From JAHEAO01 sp041633555 (GTDB lineage: Bacteria; Pseudomonadota; Alphaproteobacteria; Rhodobacterales; Rhodobacteraceae): a stretch of 64,000 bases of DNA. Under the pieces are notes generated by a model that was not told the DNA's origin, did no database searches, and saw nothing but the letters and a program-made list of their open reading frames with translations. The stretch is taken from contig JBFKFZ010000004.1 of NCBI GenBank assembly GCA_041633555.1, positions 1-64,000 on the forward strand. The letters run 5' to 3'. This document shows, one piece after another, positions 8,203-16,802 of the stretch. The translations under genes and the position numbers were made by a program. Within the stretch, counting starts at the first letter, position 1. Every line of letters begins with the position of its first letter.

Positions 8203-9158
8203 TGGAAATCATGCCGGATTGGAGCAGATCAGAACCCCAGACCCACCGCGTTGGCTTGCTGCTGTTCCCGCGATTCTCGATGCATTGCCTTGCAAATTCG
8301 GTCGAGCCGCTGCGAGCCGCGAATTCGCTGCTGGGCCGGCAGGTCTATCAGTGGCAGTTCCTGACACTGGACGGGCAGCCCGTGATCTCCTCATCCGGCT
8401 TGCCCGTCACGCCGGACGCCACGCTCAGTCAGGCTTCGGGCGATTTCCTTTTCCTGATGCCCAGCTACGGCGCGCGAAAGCTGGCCAACGCCGCAACCTC
8501 GCGCGCCTTGCGATCGGCAGCGGCGCGTTTCGGCACGCTGGTCGGCATGGATATGGGAAGCTGGCTCTTGGCGGCGGCAGACCTCTTGTCGGATCATCGG
8601 GCAACAATCCATTGGGAGGAGTTCGAGGCCTTCTCGGAAGCCTTTCCGGACATTCGGACCGAAAGAAAGCGCCTGATCCTCGACCGCAAGCGCTGGTCCT
8701 GTGGTGGTGCGATGACCGCCTTCGAATTGGTACAGCGGATGATCGGCGCGCATCACGGCGAGGCACTGCGGCTGGAAGTCGCGGCCCTGTTCATGCAGGG
8801 CGAAAGCGACGATGACGGTGCCAATCTGCGCCCACGCTCGCAGCTTGTCGCGGCTGCGGTGGCGACGATGCGCGAGCGGCTGGAGGACCCCCTGAGCATC
8901 TCCGAACTCGCCAAGGTCCTTGAGATAAACCAGCGAGAACTGGAGGCGCTCTTCAAGCGACAGCTTGGCGCGACGCCCCGCACTGTCTATCGCCGCATCC
9001 GGCTGGTTGCCGCGCGCCGTTATGTCGAACAGACACGCCTGTCGGTGGCCGAGATCGCCGTGCGCTGCGGCTATGCCGACCCCTCGGCCATGACCCGGGC
9101 TTTCGCGGCAGAATTCGGCGAATCGCCGCGAACCATGCGCGCGAATGCGGATGCGTGA
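8202..9158 (+). CDS. cdhR: GlxA-type AraC family transcriptional regulator, probable carnitine regulator
   Basis: This 318-residue protein has the two-part layout of GbdR/CdhR regulators. An N-terminal class-I glutamine-amidotransferase-like sensing domain (VGLLLFPRFSMHCLANSVEPLRAA onward in two parts, to about 190) is followed by an AraC helix-turn-helix pair in roughly 215-318, containing LSISELAKVLEINQRELE and LSVAEIAVRCGYADPSAM. In pseudomonads such proteins activate carnitine or betaine catabolism in response to the ligand. Divergence from cdhC supports the same role here, by inference. ATG at 8211 is an alternative start. The gene is followed by the bet operon on the same strand. Confidence 0.75.
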   Translation: MEIMPDWSRSEPQTHRVGLLLFPRFSMHCLANSVEPLRAANSLLGRQVYQWQFLTLDGQPVISSSGLPVTPDATLSQASGDFLFLMPSYGARKLANAATSRALRSAAARFGTLVGMDMGSWLLAAADLLSDHRATIHWEEFEAFSEAFPDIRTERKRLILDRKRWSCGGAMTAFELVQRMIGAHHGEALRLEVAALFMQGESDDDGANLRPRSQLVAAAVATMRERLEDPLSISELAKVLEINQRELEALFKRQLGATPRTVYRRIRLVAARRYVEQTRLSVAEIAVRCGYADPSAMTRAFAAEFGESPRTMRANADA

Positions 9159-9167
9159 TCTTTCCTG

Positions 9168-9181
9168 ATTGATCAGTCAAT
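9168..9181 (+). promoter_or_regulatory. Probable BetI operator
   Basis: ATTGA-TCAG-TCAAT is a 14-base inverted repeat 41 bases before betI. Its arms match the ATTGA...TCAAT arms of the Escherichia coli bet operator as I remember it, though with a shorter spacer. BetI represses its own operon until choline is present. Binding here is inferred from position and arm identity. Confidence 0.6.
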
Positions 9182-9222
9182 AAAAAACCGACAGACTGTC
9201 CGGCGAGTCATCCTTGGGGAAG

Positions 9223-9831
9223 ATGTTGCCAAAAGTCGGACAGGAACCTGCGAGGCGCGCCGCGCTTGTTTCGGCCACGATCAGTGAGATCGGGCAGGCG
9301 GGGTCACTCGATGTGACAGTTGGTCAGATCGCCAAGCGCGCGGGCATGTCCCCGGCGCTCGCGCATTACTATTTCGACACCAAGGACGCGATCTTCCTTG
9401 CCGCGATGCGTCATATCCTGACCGAGTTCGGCATGCTGGTTCGGGCTGCAATGGCTCGCGCGACAACGCCGGCCGAGAAGCTGAATGCGATCATCGACGC
9501 CTCGCTCAGCCGTGAGCAGTTCGCGGACGAGATCGTCACCGCCTGGCTGGTCTTCTACCTGCAGGCCCAGCATTCGTCCGAGGCAGGGCGGCTTCTGCGT
9601 GTCTATGCGCGGCGGCTGCATTCCAATCTGGTCCACAACCTGTCTGCCCTTATCCCCCGCGCCCGCGCGCTGGATGTTGCCGAAGGGACGGCCAGCCTGA
9701 TCGACGGCATCTATATTCGTCACGCCTTGCAGGACAGCGCCCCGAGCCGTTCGAGGGCCCGGGCGCTGGTGCGCGACTACCTGCGCCTGAGCCTTGCAGA
9801 ATTCGACCCCTTGCCAGAGAGGCCCCATTGA
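9223..9831 (+). CDS. betI: TetR-family repressor of choline catabolism
   Basis: A 202-residue TetR regulator. The opening MLPKVGQEPARRAALVSAT parallels the BetI N-terminus (MPKLGMQ-x-x-R-R), and the helix-turn-helix reads VTVGQIAKRAGMSPALAHYY. The C-domain shows the BetI pattern AWLVFYLQAQH and DGIYIRHAL. ATG at 9223 is chosen on homology; a TTG at 9214 is possible. It heads an operon betI-betB-betC-gst-betA, with a matching palindrome upstream, so autorepression relieved by choline is expected. Its stop overlaps the betB start as TGATG. Confidence 0.9.
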   Translation: MLPKVGQEPARRAALVSATISEIGQAGSLDVTVGQIAKRAGMSPALAHYYFDTKDAIFLAAMRHILTEFGMLVRAAMARATTPAEKLNAIIDASLSREQFADEIVTAWLVFYLQAQHSSEAGRLLRVYARRLHSNLVHNLSALIPRARALDVAEGTASLIDGIYIRHALQDSAPSRSRARALVRDYLRLSLAEFDPLPERPH

Positions 9832-11294
9832 TGCGCGCCCAGCCCAAAGCCAGCCACTTCATCGACGGAGCCTATGTCGAAGACAAGGCCGGAGATGCCT
9901 TCGATTGCGTCTATCCGGCGACGGGCGAGGTCATCGCCCGGCTGCATTCCGCCACACCTGCGATCATCGAGCAGGCGGTCGCGGCGGCGACCCGCGCACA
10001 AAGGGATTGGGCCGGATGGCGGCCTGTCACCCGCGGCCGGGTGCTGCGAAAGGCAGCCGAGATCATCATGGCACGCAACCGCGAGTTGTCGGAGCTGGAA
10101 ACGCTTGACACGGGAAAGCCGTTGCAGGAAACGCTGTTCGTCGACGCGACCTCGGGGGCTGAGGCTCTGGAATTTTTCGGTGGTCTGGCGGCCAGCATCA
10201 ATGGCGAAACCGTCAGTCTCGGCGCCGATTTCGCCTACACCAAGCGCGTGCCGCTTGGTGTCTGTGTCGGCATAGGCGCCTGGAACTACCCGACCCAGAT
10301 CGCCTGCTGGAAAGGCGCGCCTGCGCTTGCCTGCGGTAATGCGATGATCTTCAAGCCGTCCGAGAATACACCGCTTTGCGCGCTGAAGATTGCCGAGATT
10401 CTAGTCGAAGCCGGCGCGCCGGCGGGGCTTTACAACGTCCTGCAGGGCCTCGGCCCCGTAGGGGCGGCGCTGACGACCCATCCCGGCGTCGCCAAGGTCT
10501 CTCTGACCGGCTCGGTCCCCACGGGGCGCAAGGTTTATGCCGCGGCAGCGGATGGATTGCGGCACGTGACCATGGAGCTTGGCGGCAAATCCCCGCTGAT
10601 CATCTTTGACGATGCCGATGTCGAGGATGCGGTTGGCGGCGCGATGCTGGGGAATTTCTATTCCACGGGGCAGGTCTGTTCGAACGGCACCCGCGTGTTC
10701 GTTCAGCGGGGCATCAAGCAGAAGTTCCTTGACCGGCTTGTCGAGCGAACATCGCGGATTTGCATCGGGGACCCGATGGATGAAGAGGTGCAGATGGGGC
10801 CGATGGTTTCGGCCGCGCAGCATGCGAAGGTGATGGGCTACATCGAGATCGGCAAGAAAGAGGGCGCCGATCTGCGCATTGGCGGAGGTATTCCCAAGGT
10901 GCAGGGCTACGAGGGCGGTTTCTTCATTGAGCCGACCATATTCGCGGGCGTCACCGACGATATGACCATTGCACGGGAAGAGATTTTCGGCCCGGTCATG
11001 GCAGTTCTCGATTTCGAGGACGAGGACGAGGTGGTGGCCCGTGCCAATGCCACGCAATTCGGCCTTTCGGCGGGTTTGTTCACCCGTGACCTCACCCGCG
11101 GCCACCGCGTTGCCGACCGGCTGGAAGCGGGGACGCTCTGGATCAACGCTTACAACCTTGCGCCGGTAGAAGTGCCGTTCGGCGGCTCGAAAATGTCGGG
11201 CGTGGGCCGAGAGAACTCCCGGGAGGCGATCAATTACTACACCGAGGTAAAGTCCATCTATGTCGGGATGGGCAAAGTGGAGTCACCCTATTGA
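9831..11294 (+). CDS. betB: Betaine aldehyde dehydrogenase
   Basis: A 487-residue NAD(P)-dependent aldehyde dehydrogenase that oxidises betaine aldehyde to glycine betaine in the cytoplasm. The oxyanion region GAWNYPTQIACWK, nucleotide site around SLTGSVPTG, general base Glu249 in MELGGKSP and nucleophile Cys283 in STGQVCSNGT are all present, and the length is normal for BetB. ATG at 9831 follows a TTG in the same frame; the betI stop overlaps it. Its own TGA overlaps the TTG start of betC, indicating coupled translation. Confidence 0.92.
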   Translation: MRAQPKASHFIDGAYVEDKAGDAFDCVYPATGEVIARLHSATPAIIEQAVAAATRAQRDWAGWRPVTRGRVLRKAAEIIMARNRELSELETLDTGKPLQETLFVDATSGAEALEFFGGLAASINGETVSLGADFAYTKRVPLGVCVGIGAWNYPTQIACWKGAPALACGNAMIFKPSENTPLCALKIAEILVEAGAPAGLYNVLQGLGPVGAALTTHPGVAKVSLTGSVPTGRKVYAAAADGLRHVTMELGGKSPLIIFDDADVEDAVGGAMLGNFYSTGQVCSNGTRVFVQRGIKQKFLDRLVERTSRICIGDPMDEEVQMGPMVSAAQHAKVMGYIEIGKKEGADLRIGGGIPKVQGYEGGFFIEPTIFAGVTDDMTIAREEIFGPVMAVLDFEDEDEVVARANATQFGLSAGLFTRDLTRGHRVADRLEAGTLWINAYNLAPVEVPFGGSKMSGVGRENSREAINYYTEVKSIYVGMGKVESPY

Positions 11295-12808
11295 GCAGCA
11301 AGCCAAATATCCTGATCTTCATGGTCGACCAGTTGAATGGCACCCTGTTTCCGGATGGCCCCGCTGACTGGCTGCACGTGCCCAACATCCGCAAACTGGC
11401 CGAGCGATCGACCCGTTTCGCCAACGCCTATTGCGCCAGTCCGCTCTGCGCGCCATCGCGGGCCAGTTTCATGTCCGGCCAATTGCCGTCCCGCACCCGG
11501 GTCTATGACAACGCCGCCGAGTTCGCCTCTGACATTCCGACCTATGCGCATCACCTGCGTCGCGCGGGCTATCACACCTGCCTGTCGGGCAAGATGCATT
11601 TCGTCGGCCCCGACCAGATGCATGGGTTCGAGGAACGGCTGACGACCGACATCTATCCGGCCGATTTCGGCTGGACGCCGGACTATCGTAAGCCTGGCGA
11701 GCGGATCGAGTGGTGGTACCACAATATGGGTTCGGTCACCGGCGCGGGCGTCGCCGAGATCTCCAACCAGATGGAATATGACGACGAGGTCGCCTATCAC
11801 GCGCGCGCCAAGGTCTACGATCTCGCGCGCGGCCAAGATACCCGGCCATGGTGCCTTACCGTCAGCTTCACACATCCGCACGATCCCTATGTTGCACGGC
11901 GCAAATACTGGGATCTCTACGAGGATTGCGACTACCTGCTACCCGAAGTGGCCGCGATGCCCTACGAGGCGCAGGATCCGCACTCGAAGCGGATCTTCGA
12001 TGCGAACGACTGGCGCAGTTTCGACATCACCGAAGAGGATATACGCCGGTCCCGCCGCGCCTATTTCGCCAATATCTCTTATCTCGATGACAAGATGGGC
12101 GAGATCATGGAGGCGCTCGAGGCCACGGGACAAGAGGCGATCATCGCATTTGTCTCGGATCACGGCGACATGCTGGGCGAGCGAGGATTGTGGTTCAAGA
12201 TGAACTTCTTCGAAGGCTCTGCGCGTGTGCCGCTGATGGTGGCCGTGCCCGGCATGCCCACGGGCCGCATCGATACGGCTGTTTCCACCCTCGACCTGCT
12301 GCCGACGCTTGCCGATCTGGCCGGTGTTCACATGGACGAAGTGATGCCATGGACGGATGGTCAAAGCCTGCTGCCCTTGGCAAATGGCGTCGAGCGGGAG
12401 GCGCCCGTGGTGATGGAATATGCCGCGGAAGCCTCGAACGCCCCCCTGGTCGGGCTGCGCTATGGCAAGTGGAAATACATCCACTGTGAGCTCGACCCGC
12501 CCCAGCTTTACGACCTCGATGCCGATCCGCACGAGCTCAGGAACCTCGCAAATGACCCCGACCATGCGGGGACCGCGCAGGTGCTGGCCGAAAAGGTTCG
12601 CCAGCGGTGGGATCTGGACGCCTTTGACGCCGAGGTCCGCGCAAGTCAGGCCCGCCGCTGGGTAGTCTATGAGGCACTGCGCAACGGCAACTACTACCCC
12701 TGGGACTACCAGCCGTTGCAAAAGGCGTCGGAGCGCTACATGCGCAACCACATGGACCTGAACGTCGTCGAGGAAAACGCCCGCTACCCCCGAGGCGTTC
12801 AGGAATGA
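11291..12808 (+). CDS. betC: Choline-sulfatase
   Basis: A 505-residue sulfatase that cleaves choline-O-sulfate to choline and sulfate, feeding the choline dehydrogenase in the same operon. The formylglycine signature C-x-P-S-R is present as CAPSR with Cys53. Metal-binding NILIFMVDQL opens the protein and VSDHGDMLGERGLW provides the second metal site. The C-terminal FPRGVQE-like tail (YPRGVQE) and WDYQP motif are typical of BetC. It starts with TTG, overlapping the betB stop, and its TGA overlaps the GST start as ATGA. Sulfatase maturation from Cys needs a formylglycine-generating enzyme not seen in this window. Confidence 0.92.
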   Translation: MSSKPNILIFMVDQLNGTLFPDGPADWLHVPNIRKLAERSTRFANAYCASPLCAPSRASFMSGQLPSRTRVYDNAAEFASDIPTYAHHLRRAGYHTCLSGKMHFVGPDQMHGFEERLTTDIYPADFGWTPDYRKPGERIEWWYHNMGSVTGAGVAEISNQMEYDDEVAYHARAKVYDLARGQDTRPWCLTVSFTHPHDPYVARRKYWDLYEDCDYLLPEVAAMPYEAQDPHSKRIFDANDWRSFDITEEDIRRSRRAYFANISYLDDKMGEIMEALEATGQEAIIAFVSDHGDMLGERGLWFKMNFFEGSARVPLMVAVPGMPTGRIDTAVSTLDLLPTLADLAGVHMDEVMPWTDGQSLLPLANGVEREAPVVMEYAAEASNAPLVGLRYGKWKYIHCELDPPQLYDLDADPHELRNLANDPDHAGTAQVLAEKVRQRWDLDAFDAEVRASQARRWVVYEALRNGNYYPWDYQPLQKASERYMRNHMDLNVVEENARYPRGVQE

Positions 12809-13452
12809 TCACGATCTACGGGCGTGCGACTTCCTCGAACGTGCAAGCGGTCATGTGGGCGGTCGGCGAACTGGGCCTTGAACACGAGCGCCTCGACTAC
12901 GGTCATGTCCATGGCGGCCTCGACAGCCCCGAATTCCGAGCCGTGAATCCGCATGGCCTTGTCCCGGCGCTGAAAGACGGCGATCTGACGATATTCGAGA
13001 GCTGCGCGATCCTGCGATATCTGGCGGCGCGCTACGGTGACGGCGGTGTCTTCTGGCCCTCCGATCCCGTCGCCCGGGCCAGGATCGACAAATGGGCTGA
13101 ATGGGCCAAGATCTCGGCTTGCATCGACTTCACAGTCCCGATTTTCTGGCTCCGCGTCCGAACGCCCGCCCGGGACCGGGACGAAGACGCGCTTGCTCGC
13201 AACATCGCGCGTTTCGAGACGAGGCTGGACCGCGTCGAGGAACAGGTCGAGCGGCACGACTACATCGCGGGTCCGGATTTCTCGCTGGCCGATATCGTTT
13301 TCGGCCATATCCTGTACCGCTGGTTCGACATGGATATCCAGCGCCGGCCACGACCGGCGCTGGAACGGTATTTCTCCCGGCTGCAGGACCGTCCGGCCTA
13401 TCGCGAGCATGTCATGACCTCCTACGACAGCCTGCGGGCCGAGGGCGCATGA
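12805..13452 (+). CDS. Glutathione S-transferase family protein
   Basis: A 215-residue GST. The N-terminal thioredoxin-like domain has RATSSNVQ (active-site loop with Ser), NPHGLVPALKDG with the cis-proline, and ESCAILRYL for gamma-glutamyl binding. The alpha-helical C-domain carries the N-capping motif DFSLADIVFG. It is wedged between betC and betA with 4-base overlaps on both sides, so it is made together with the choline pathway. Its substrate is unknown. A role in detoxifying reactive aldehyde from the pathway is conceivable but unsupported by sequence. Confidence 0.85.
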   Translation: MITIYGRATSSNVQAVMWAVGELGLEHERLDYGHVHGGLDSPEFRAVNPHGLVPALKDGDLTIFESCAILRYLAARYGDGGVFWPSDPVARARIDKWAEWAKISACIDFTVPIFWLRVRTPARDRDEDALARNIARFETRLDRVEEQVERHDYIAGPDFSLADIVFGHILYRWFDMDIQRRPRPALERYFSRLQDRPAYREHVMTSYDSLRAEGA

Positions 13453-15113
13453 CCGAGGCCGATTACATTATCATCGGGTCGGGTTCCGCAGGGGCCGCGC
13501 TGGCCTACCGACTTTCGGAGAATGGCAAGCACAGCGTGCTGATCGTGGAATATGGCGGCACGGATGCCGGCCCCTTCATTCAGATGCCGGCTGCGCTTTC
13601 CTATCCGATGAACATGCGCCGTTACGACTGGGGCTATCAAAGCGAACCCGAACCGCATCTGAACAACCGCCGTTTGGTCGTGCCGCGTGGCAAGGTGCTG
13701 GGCGGGTCCTCGTCGATCAACGGCATGGTCTATGTGCGCGGCCACGCCCGCGACTATGACCATTGGGCCGAGTCCGGTGCCGACGGCTGGTCCTTTGCCG
13801 ACGTCCTCCCCTATTTCAAGCGCATGGAAAACTGGCATGACGGCGGTCATGGCGGCGATCCGGCTTGGCGCGGGCATGACGGCCCGTTGCACGTCTCTCG
13901 CGGGCGACGGCAGAACCCGCTCTACCACGCCTTCGTGAAGGCAGGTGCCGAGGCCGGGTACGAACTGACTGATGACTATAACGGGCAAAAGCAGGAAGGC
14001 TTCGGCCCGATGGAGGCGACGATCCACAGGGGCCGGCGCTGGTCGGTCGCGAATGCCTATCTTCGGCCTGCGCTGAAACGCGGCAATGTTCGGCTGGTGC
14101 AGGGCTTCGCTCTGAGGGTCCGTATCGAGAACGGCCGTGCACTTGGTGTCGAGGTTGCTCGTGGCAGCAGTATCAAGACACTGACCGCGCGGCGCGAGGT
14201 AATCCTTGCAGCCTCGTCAATCAACTCGCCGAAAATCCTGATGCTGTCAGGCATCGGCCCCGCCGCGCATCTGAAGGAGCACGGCATCGAGGTCGTCGCG
14301 GACCGCCCCGGCGTGGGCGCCAACCTTCAGGATCATCTGGAGATCTATTTCCAGCAAGCCAGCACACAGCCGATAACACTCTTCAAGCACTGGAACCTCA
14401 GGGGGAAGGGCTGGTCGGGTCTGCAGTGGCTTTTGACCGGAACGGGCCTGGGGGCGTCGAACCATTTCGAAAGTGCGGGGTTTATCCGCTCACGCGCCGG
14501 GATCGACTATCCCGACATCCAATTCCATTTCTTGCCGATGGCCGTGCGCTATGACGGAAAAGCCGCCGCCGAGGGGCACGGTTACCAGGCCCATACCGGT
14601 CCCATGCGCGCCGCATCACGCGGAACGATCACGCTGCGGTCGAATGACCCGAAGGATCCACCAGTCATACGCTTCAACTACATGGCCGAGGAGCAGGACT
14701 GGGTCGATTTCCGAGCCTGCATCCGGGCCACACGCCAGATCTTCGGCCAACCCGCATTCGCACCTTATCGCGGAAAGGAAATCCAGCCAGGCAAGGATGT
14801 GCAATCCGACGCGCAGATCGACGCATTCATTCGCGAGCATGCGGAAAGCGCCTACCACCCCTGCGGCACCTGCAAGATGGGCCGCAAAGACGATCCGATT
14901 GCGGTCGTGACACCGCACGGTCAGGTGATCGGAGTTGACGCACTTCGCGTGGTGGATTCGTCTATCTTCCCGCGCATAACCAACGGCAACCTCAACGCCC
15001 CCTCGATCATGGTTGGCGAAAAGATTGCAGATCATATCCTTGGGCAACCGCCGCTCGCACCAGAGAATGCCGAGCCGTGGATCAACCCGAGGTGGCAGAG
15101 TTCCGACAGATGA
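13449..15113 (+). CDS. betA: Choline dehydrogenase (GMC oxidoreductase)
   Basis: A 554-residue FAD enzyme that oxidises choline to betaine aldehyde, probably membrane-associated. The ADP-binding motif IIGSGSAGAALAYRLSE lies at 7-23, followed by GGSSSINGMVYVRGH, the GMC signature. The catalytic histidine is in SAYHPCGTCKMG and the second active-site residue in NGNLNAPSIM near the C-terminus. Length and motifs match BetA well. ATG at 13449 overlaps the GST stop as ATGA; a longer open frame upstream lies inside the GST gene and is not used. A 93-base gap separates it from the ABC transporter genes. Confidence 0.92.
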   Translation: MTEADYIIIGSGSAGAALAYRLSENGKHSVLIVEYGGTDAGPFIQMPAALSYPMNMRRYDWGYQSEPEPHLNNRRLVVPRGKVLGGSSSINGMVYVRGHARDYDHWAESGADGWSFADVLPYFKRMENWHDGGHGGDPAWRGHDGPLHVSRGRRQNPLYHAFVKAGAEAGYELTDDYNGQKQEGFGPMEATIHRGRRWSVANAYLRPALKRGNVRLVQGFALRVRIENGRALGVEVARGSSIKTLTARREVILAASSINSPKILMLSGIGPAAHLKEHGIEVVADRPGVGANLQDHLEIYFQQASTQPITLFKHWNLRGKGWSGLQWLLTGTGLGASNHFESAGFIRSRAGIDYPDIQFHFLPMAVRYDGKAAAEGHGYQAHTGPMRAASRGTITLRSNDPKDPPVIRFNYMAEEQDWVDFRACIRATRQIFGQPAFAPYRGKEIQPGKDVQSDAQIDAFIREHAESAYHPCGTCKMGRKDDPIAVVTPHGQVIGVDALRVVDSSIFPRITNGNLNAPSIMVGEKIADHILGQPPLAPENAEPWINPRWQSSDR

Positions 15114-15206
15114 TGCACAACGGATGCACAATGCCTCCGAGTGTGTATTCTGGGCCGGAAGAATCGGATGGCCCTTCAGGGTCACCAACGACATAGGGAG
15201 ATGAAA

Positions 15207-16796
15207 ATGTCGAAGGAACTGGAATATTTTAGCAAGAAGGTCGCGCGCGGCCTGATGGACCGGCGCGCCTTCATGGGACGGGCCGCCGCGCTTGGCGCGT
15301 CCTCCACCATGGCGACCGGCATTCTGGCAACGGCCGTACACGCGCAGGGACCAGTCAAGGGCGGTGTCCTGAAGGCCGGCCTGCAGGGATCTTCTTCTTC
15401 GGACAGCCAGGATCCCGGGACCTGGGCATCCGACTATACCACCAACCTGGGCCATACCTGGGGCGAATGCCTCGTCGAGGTTGACCCCAACGGCGAAATC
15501 GAGGGCCGTCTGGCCGAAAGCGTCGAGGCTTCCGCCGATGCAAAGAGCTGGAGCTTCCGGATCCGCGAGGGCGTGGAATTTCACAACGGCAAGACGCTTA
15601 CCCCCGAGGACGTCGTCGCGACCCTCGAGCGTCACTCGAACGAAGAGTCCAAGTCCGGCGCGCTGGGCATCATGACGGGCATCGAGAGGGTCGTTGCGGA
15701 CGGTCAGAACGTCATCATCGAACTGACCACACCGAATGCCGACCTTCCATATCTGATGTCCGATTTCCACCTTGTCATCCAACCCGATGGCGGCAAGGAA
15801 GACCCTGCCGCAGGCATAGGCACCGGTCCCTACCGCTTGGTCGAGGATCAGGTCGGCGTGCGGGCGGTTGGCGAGAAATTCGCAAACTACTGGGATGCCG
15901 AGAACCGCGGCCATGCCGATCAGGTGGAAACCATCGCGCTGAACGACCCGACCGCGCGGCTTGCCGCCCTGCAGTCAGGTCAGGTTGACATGATCAACCG
16001 GGTCGAACCGAAGGTCGTGGATCTGATCAAGCGGGTGCCCGGTGTCACCGTGCAGAACGTCTCGGGCCGCGGCCATTACGTGTTCATCATGCACTGCGAC
16101 ACCGCACCTTTTGACAATAACGACCTGCGGCTGGCGCTGAAATATGCGATCAACCGTCAGGAAATGGTCGACAAGATCCTTCAGGGTTTCGGCTCGGTCG
16201 GCAATGACTTCCCGATCAACGGATCCTATCCGCTGTTTTCCGATGATATCGAACAGCGGACATACGATCCCGACAAGGCAGCGTTCCACTACAAGCAGTC
16301 GGGGCATGACGGCCCCGTGCTGCTGCGCACCTCTGACGTCGCTTTCCCCGGCGCGGTCGATGCAGCTCAGCTGTTCCAGGAATCGGCGAAAGCTGCCGGC
16401 ATCAATATCGAGGTCAAGCGTGAACCCGGCGACGGCTACTGGTCGGACGTCTGGAACGTACAGCCCTTCAGCGCTTCTTACTGGAGCGGCCGCCCGGTGC
16501 AGGACCAGATGTATTCCACCGCTTATCTGTCTTCGGCGGACTGGAATGACACTCGATTCTTCCGCGATGACTTTGACGCCCTGATCCAGTCGGCGCGGGC
16601 GGAACTGGACAATGCCAAGCGGCGCGAGATCTACCGCGAAGCGGCGATGATCGTGCGCGACGATGGCGGTGTCATCGTTCCGATGTTCAACGACTTCGTC
16701 GAGGCGACCGGCCCACGTGTCGGCGGGTGGTTCAAGGATGCCAACTTCGGTTTCATGAACAACCGCGCGATCGTGAAGTGCTGGATCAACGCCTGA
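15207..16796 (+). CDS. ABC transporter substrate-binding protein, oligopeptide/nickel type, Tat-exported
   Basis: A 529-residue family-5 extracellular solute-binding protein. A twin-arginine signal is visible: MDRRAFMGRAAALG followed by a hydrophobic run and HAQ cleavage around residue 45. The body has EGVEFHNGKTLTPEDVV, the classic family-5 motif, then IGTGPYRLVE and VRDDGGVIVPMF. ATG at 15207 is chosen because AGGGAG lies six bases before it; ATG at 15201 would touch that site. Two permeases and a fused ATPase follow. Substrate unknown; the location behind betA suggests a choline or betaine derivative. Tat export suggests folding before export. Confidence 0.88.
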   Translation: MSKELEYFSKKVARGLMDRRAFMGRAAALGASSTMATGILATAVHAQGPVKGGVLKAGLQGSSSSDSQDPGTWASDYTTNLGHTWGECLVEVDPNGEIEGRLAESVEASADAKSWSFRIREGVEFHNGKTLTPEDVVATLERHSNEESKSGALGIMTGIERVVADGQNVIIELTTPNADLPYLMSDFHLVIQPDGGKEDPAAGIGTGPYRLVEDQVGVRAVGEKFANYWDAENRGHADQVETIALNDPTARLAALQSGQVDMINRVEPKVVDLIKRVPGVTVQNVSGRGHYVFIMHCDTAPFDNNDLRLALKYAINRQEMVDKILQGFGSVGNDFPINGSYPLFSDDIEQRTYDPDKAAFHYKQSGHDGPVLLRTSDVAFPGAVDAAQLFQESAKAAGINIEVKREPGDGYWSDVWNVQPFSASYWSGRPVQDQMYSTAYLSSADWNDTRFFRDDFDALIQSARAELDNAKRREIYREAAMIVRDDGGVIVPMFNDFVEATGPRVGGWFKDANFGFMNNRAIVKCWINA

Positions 16797-16802
16797 TCCG
16801 AG

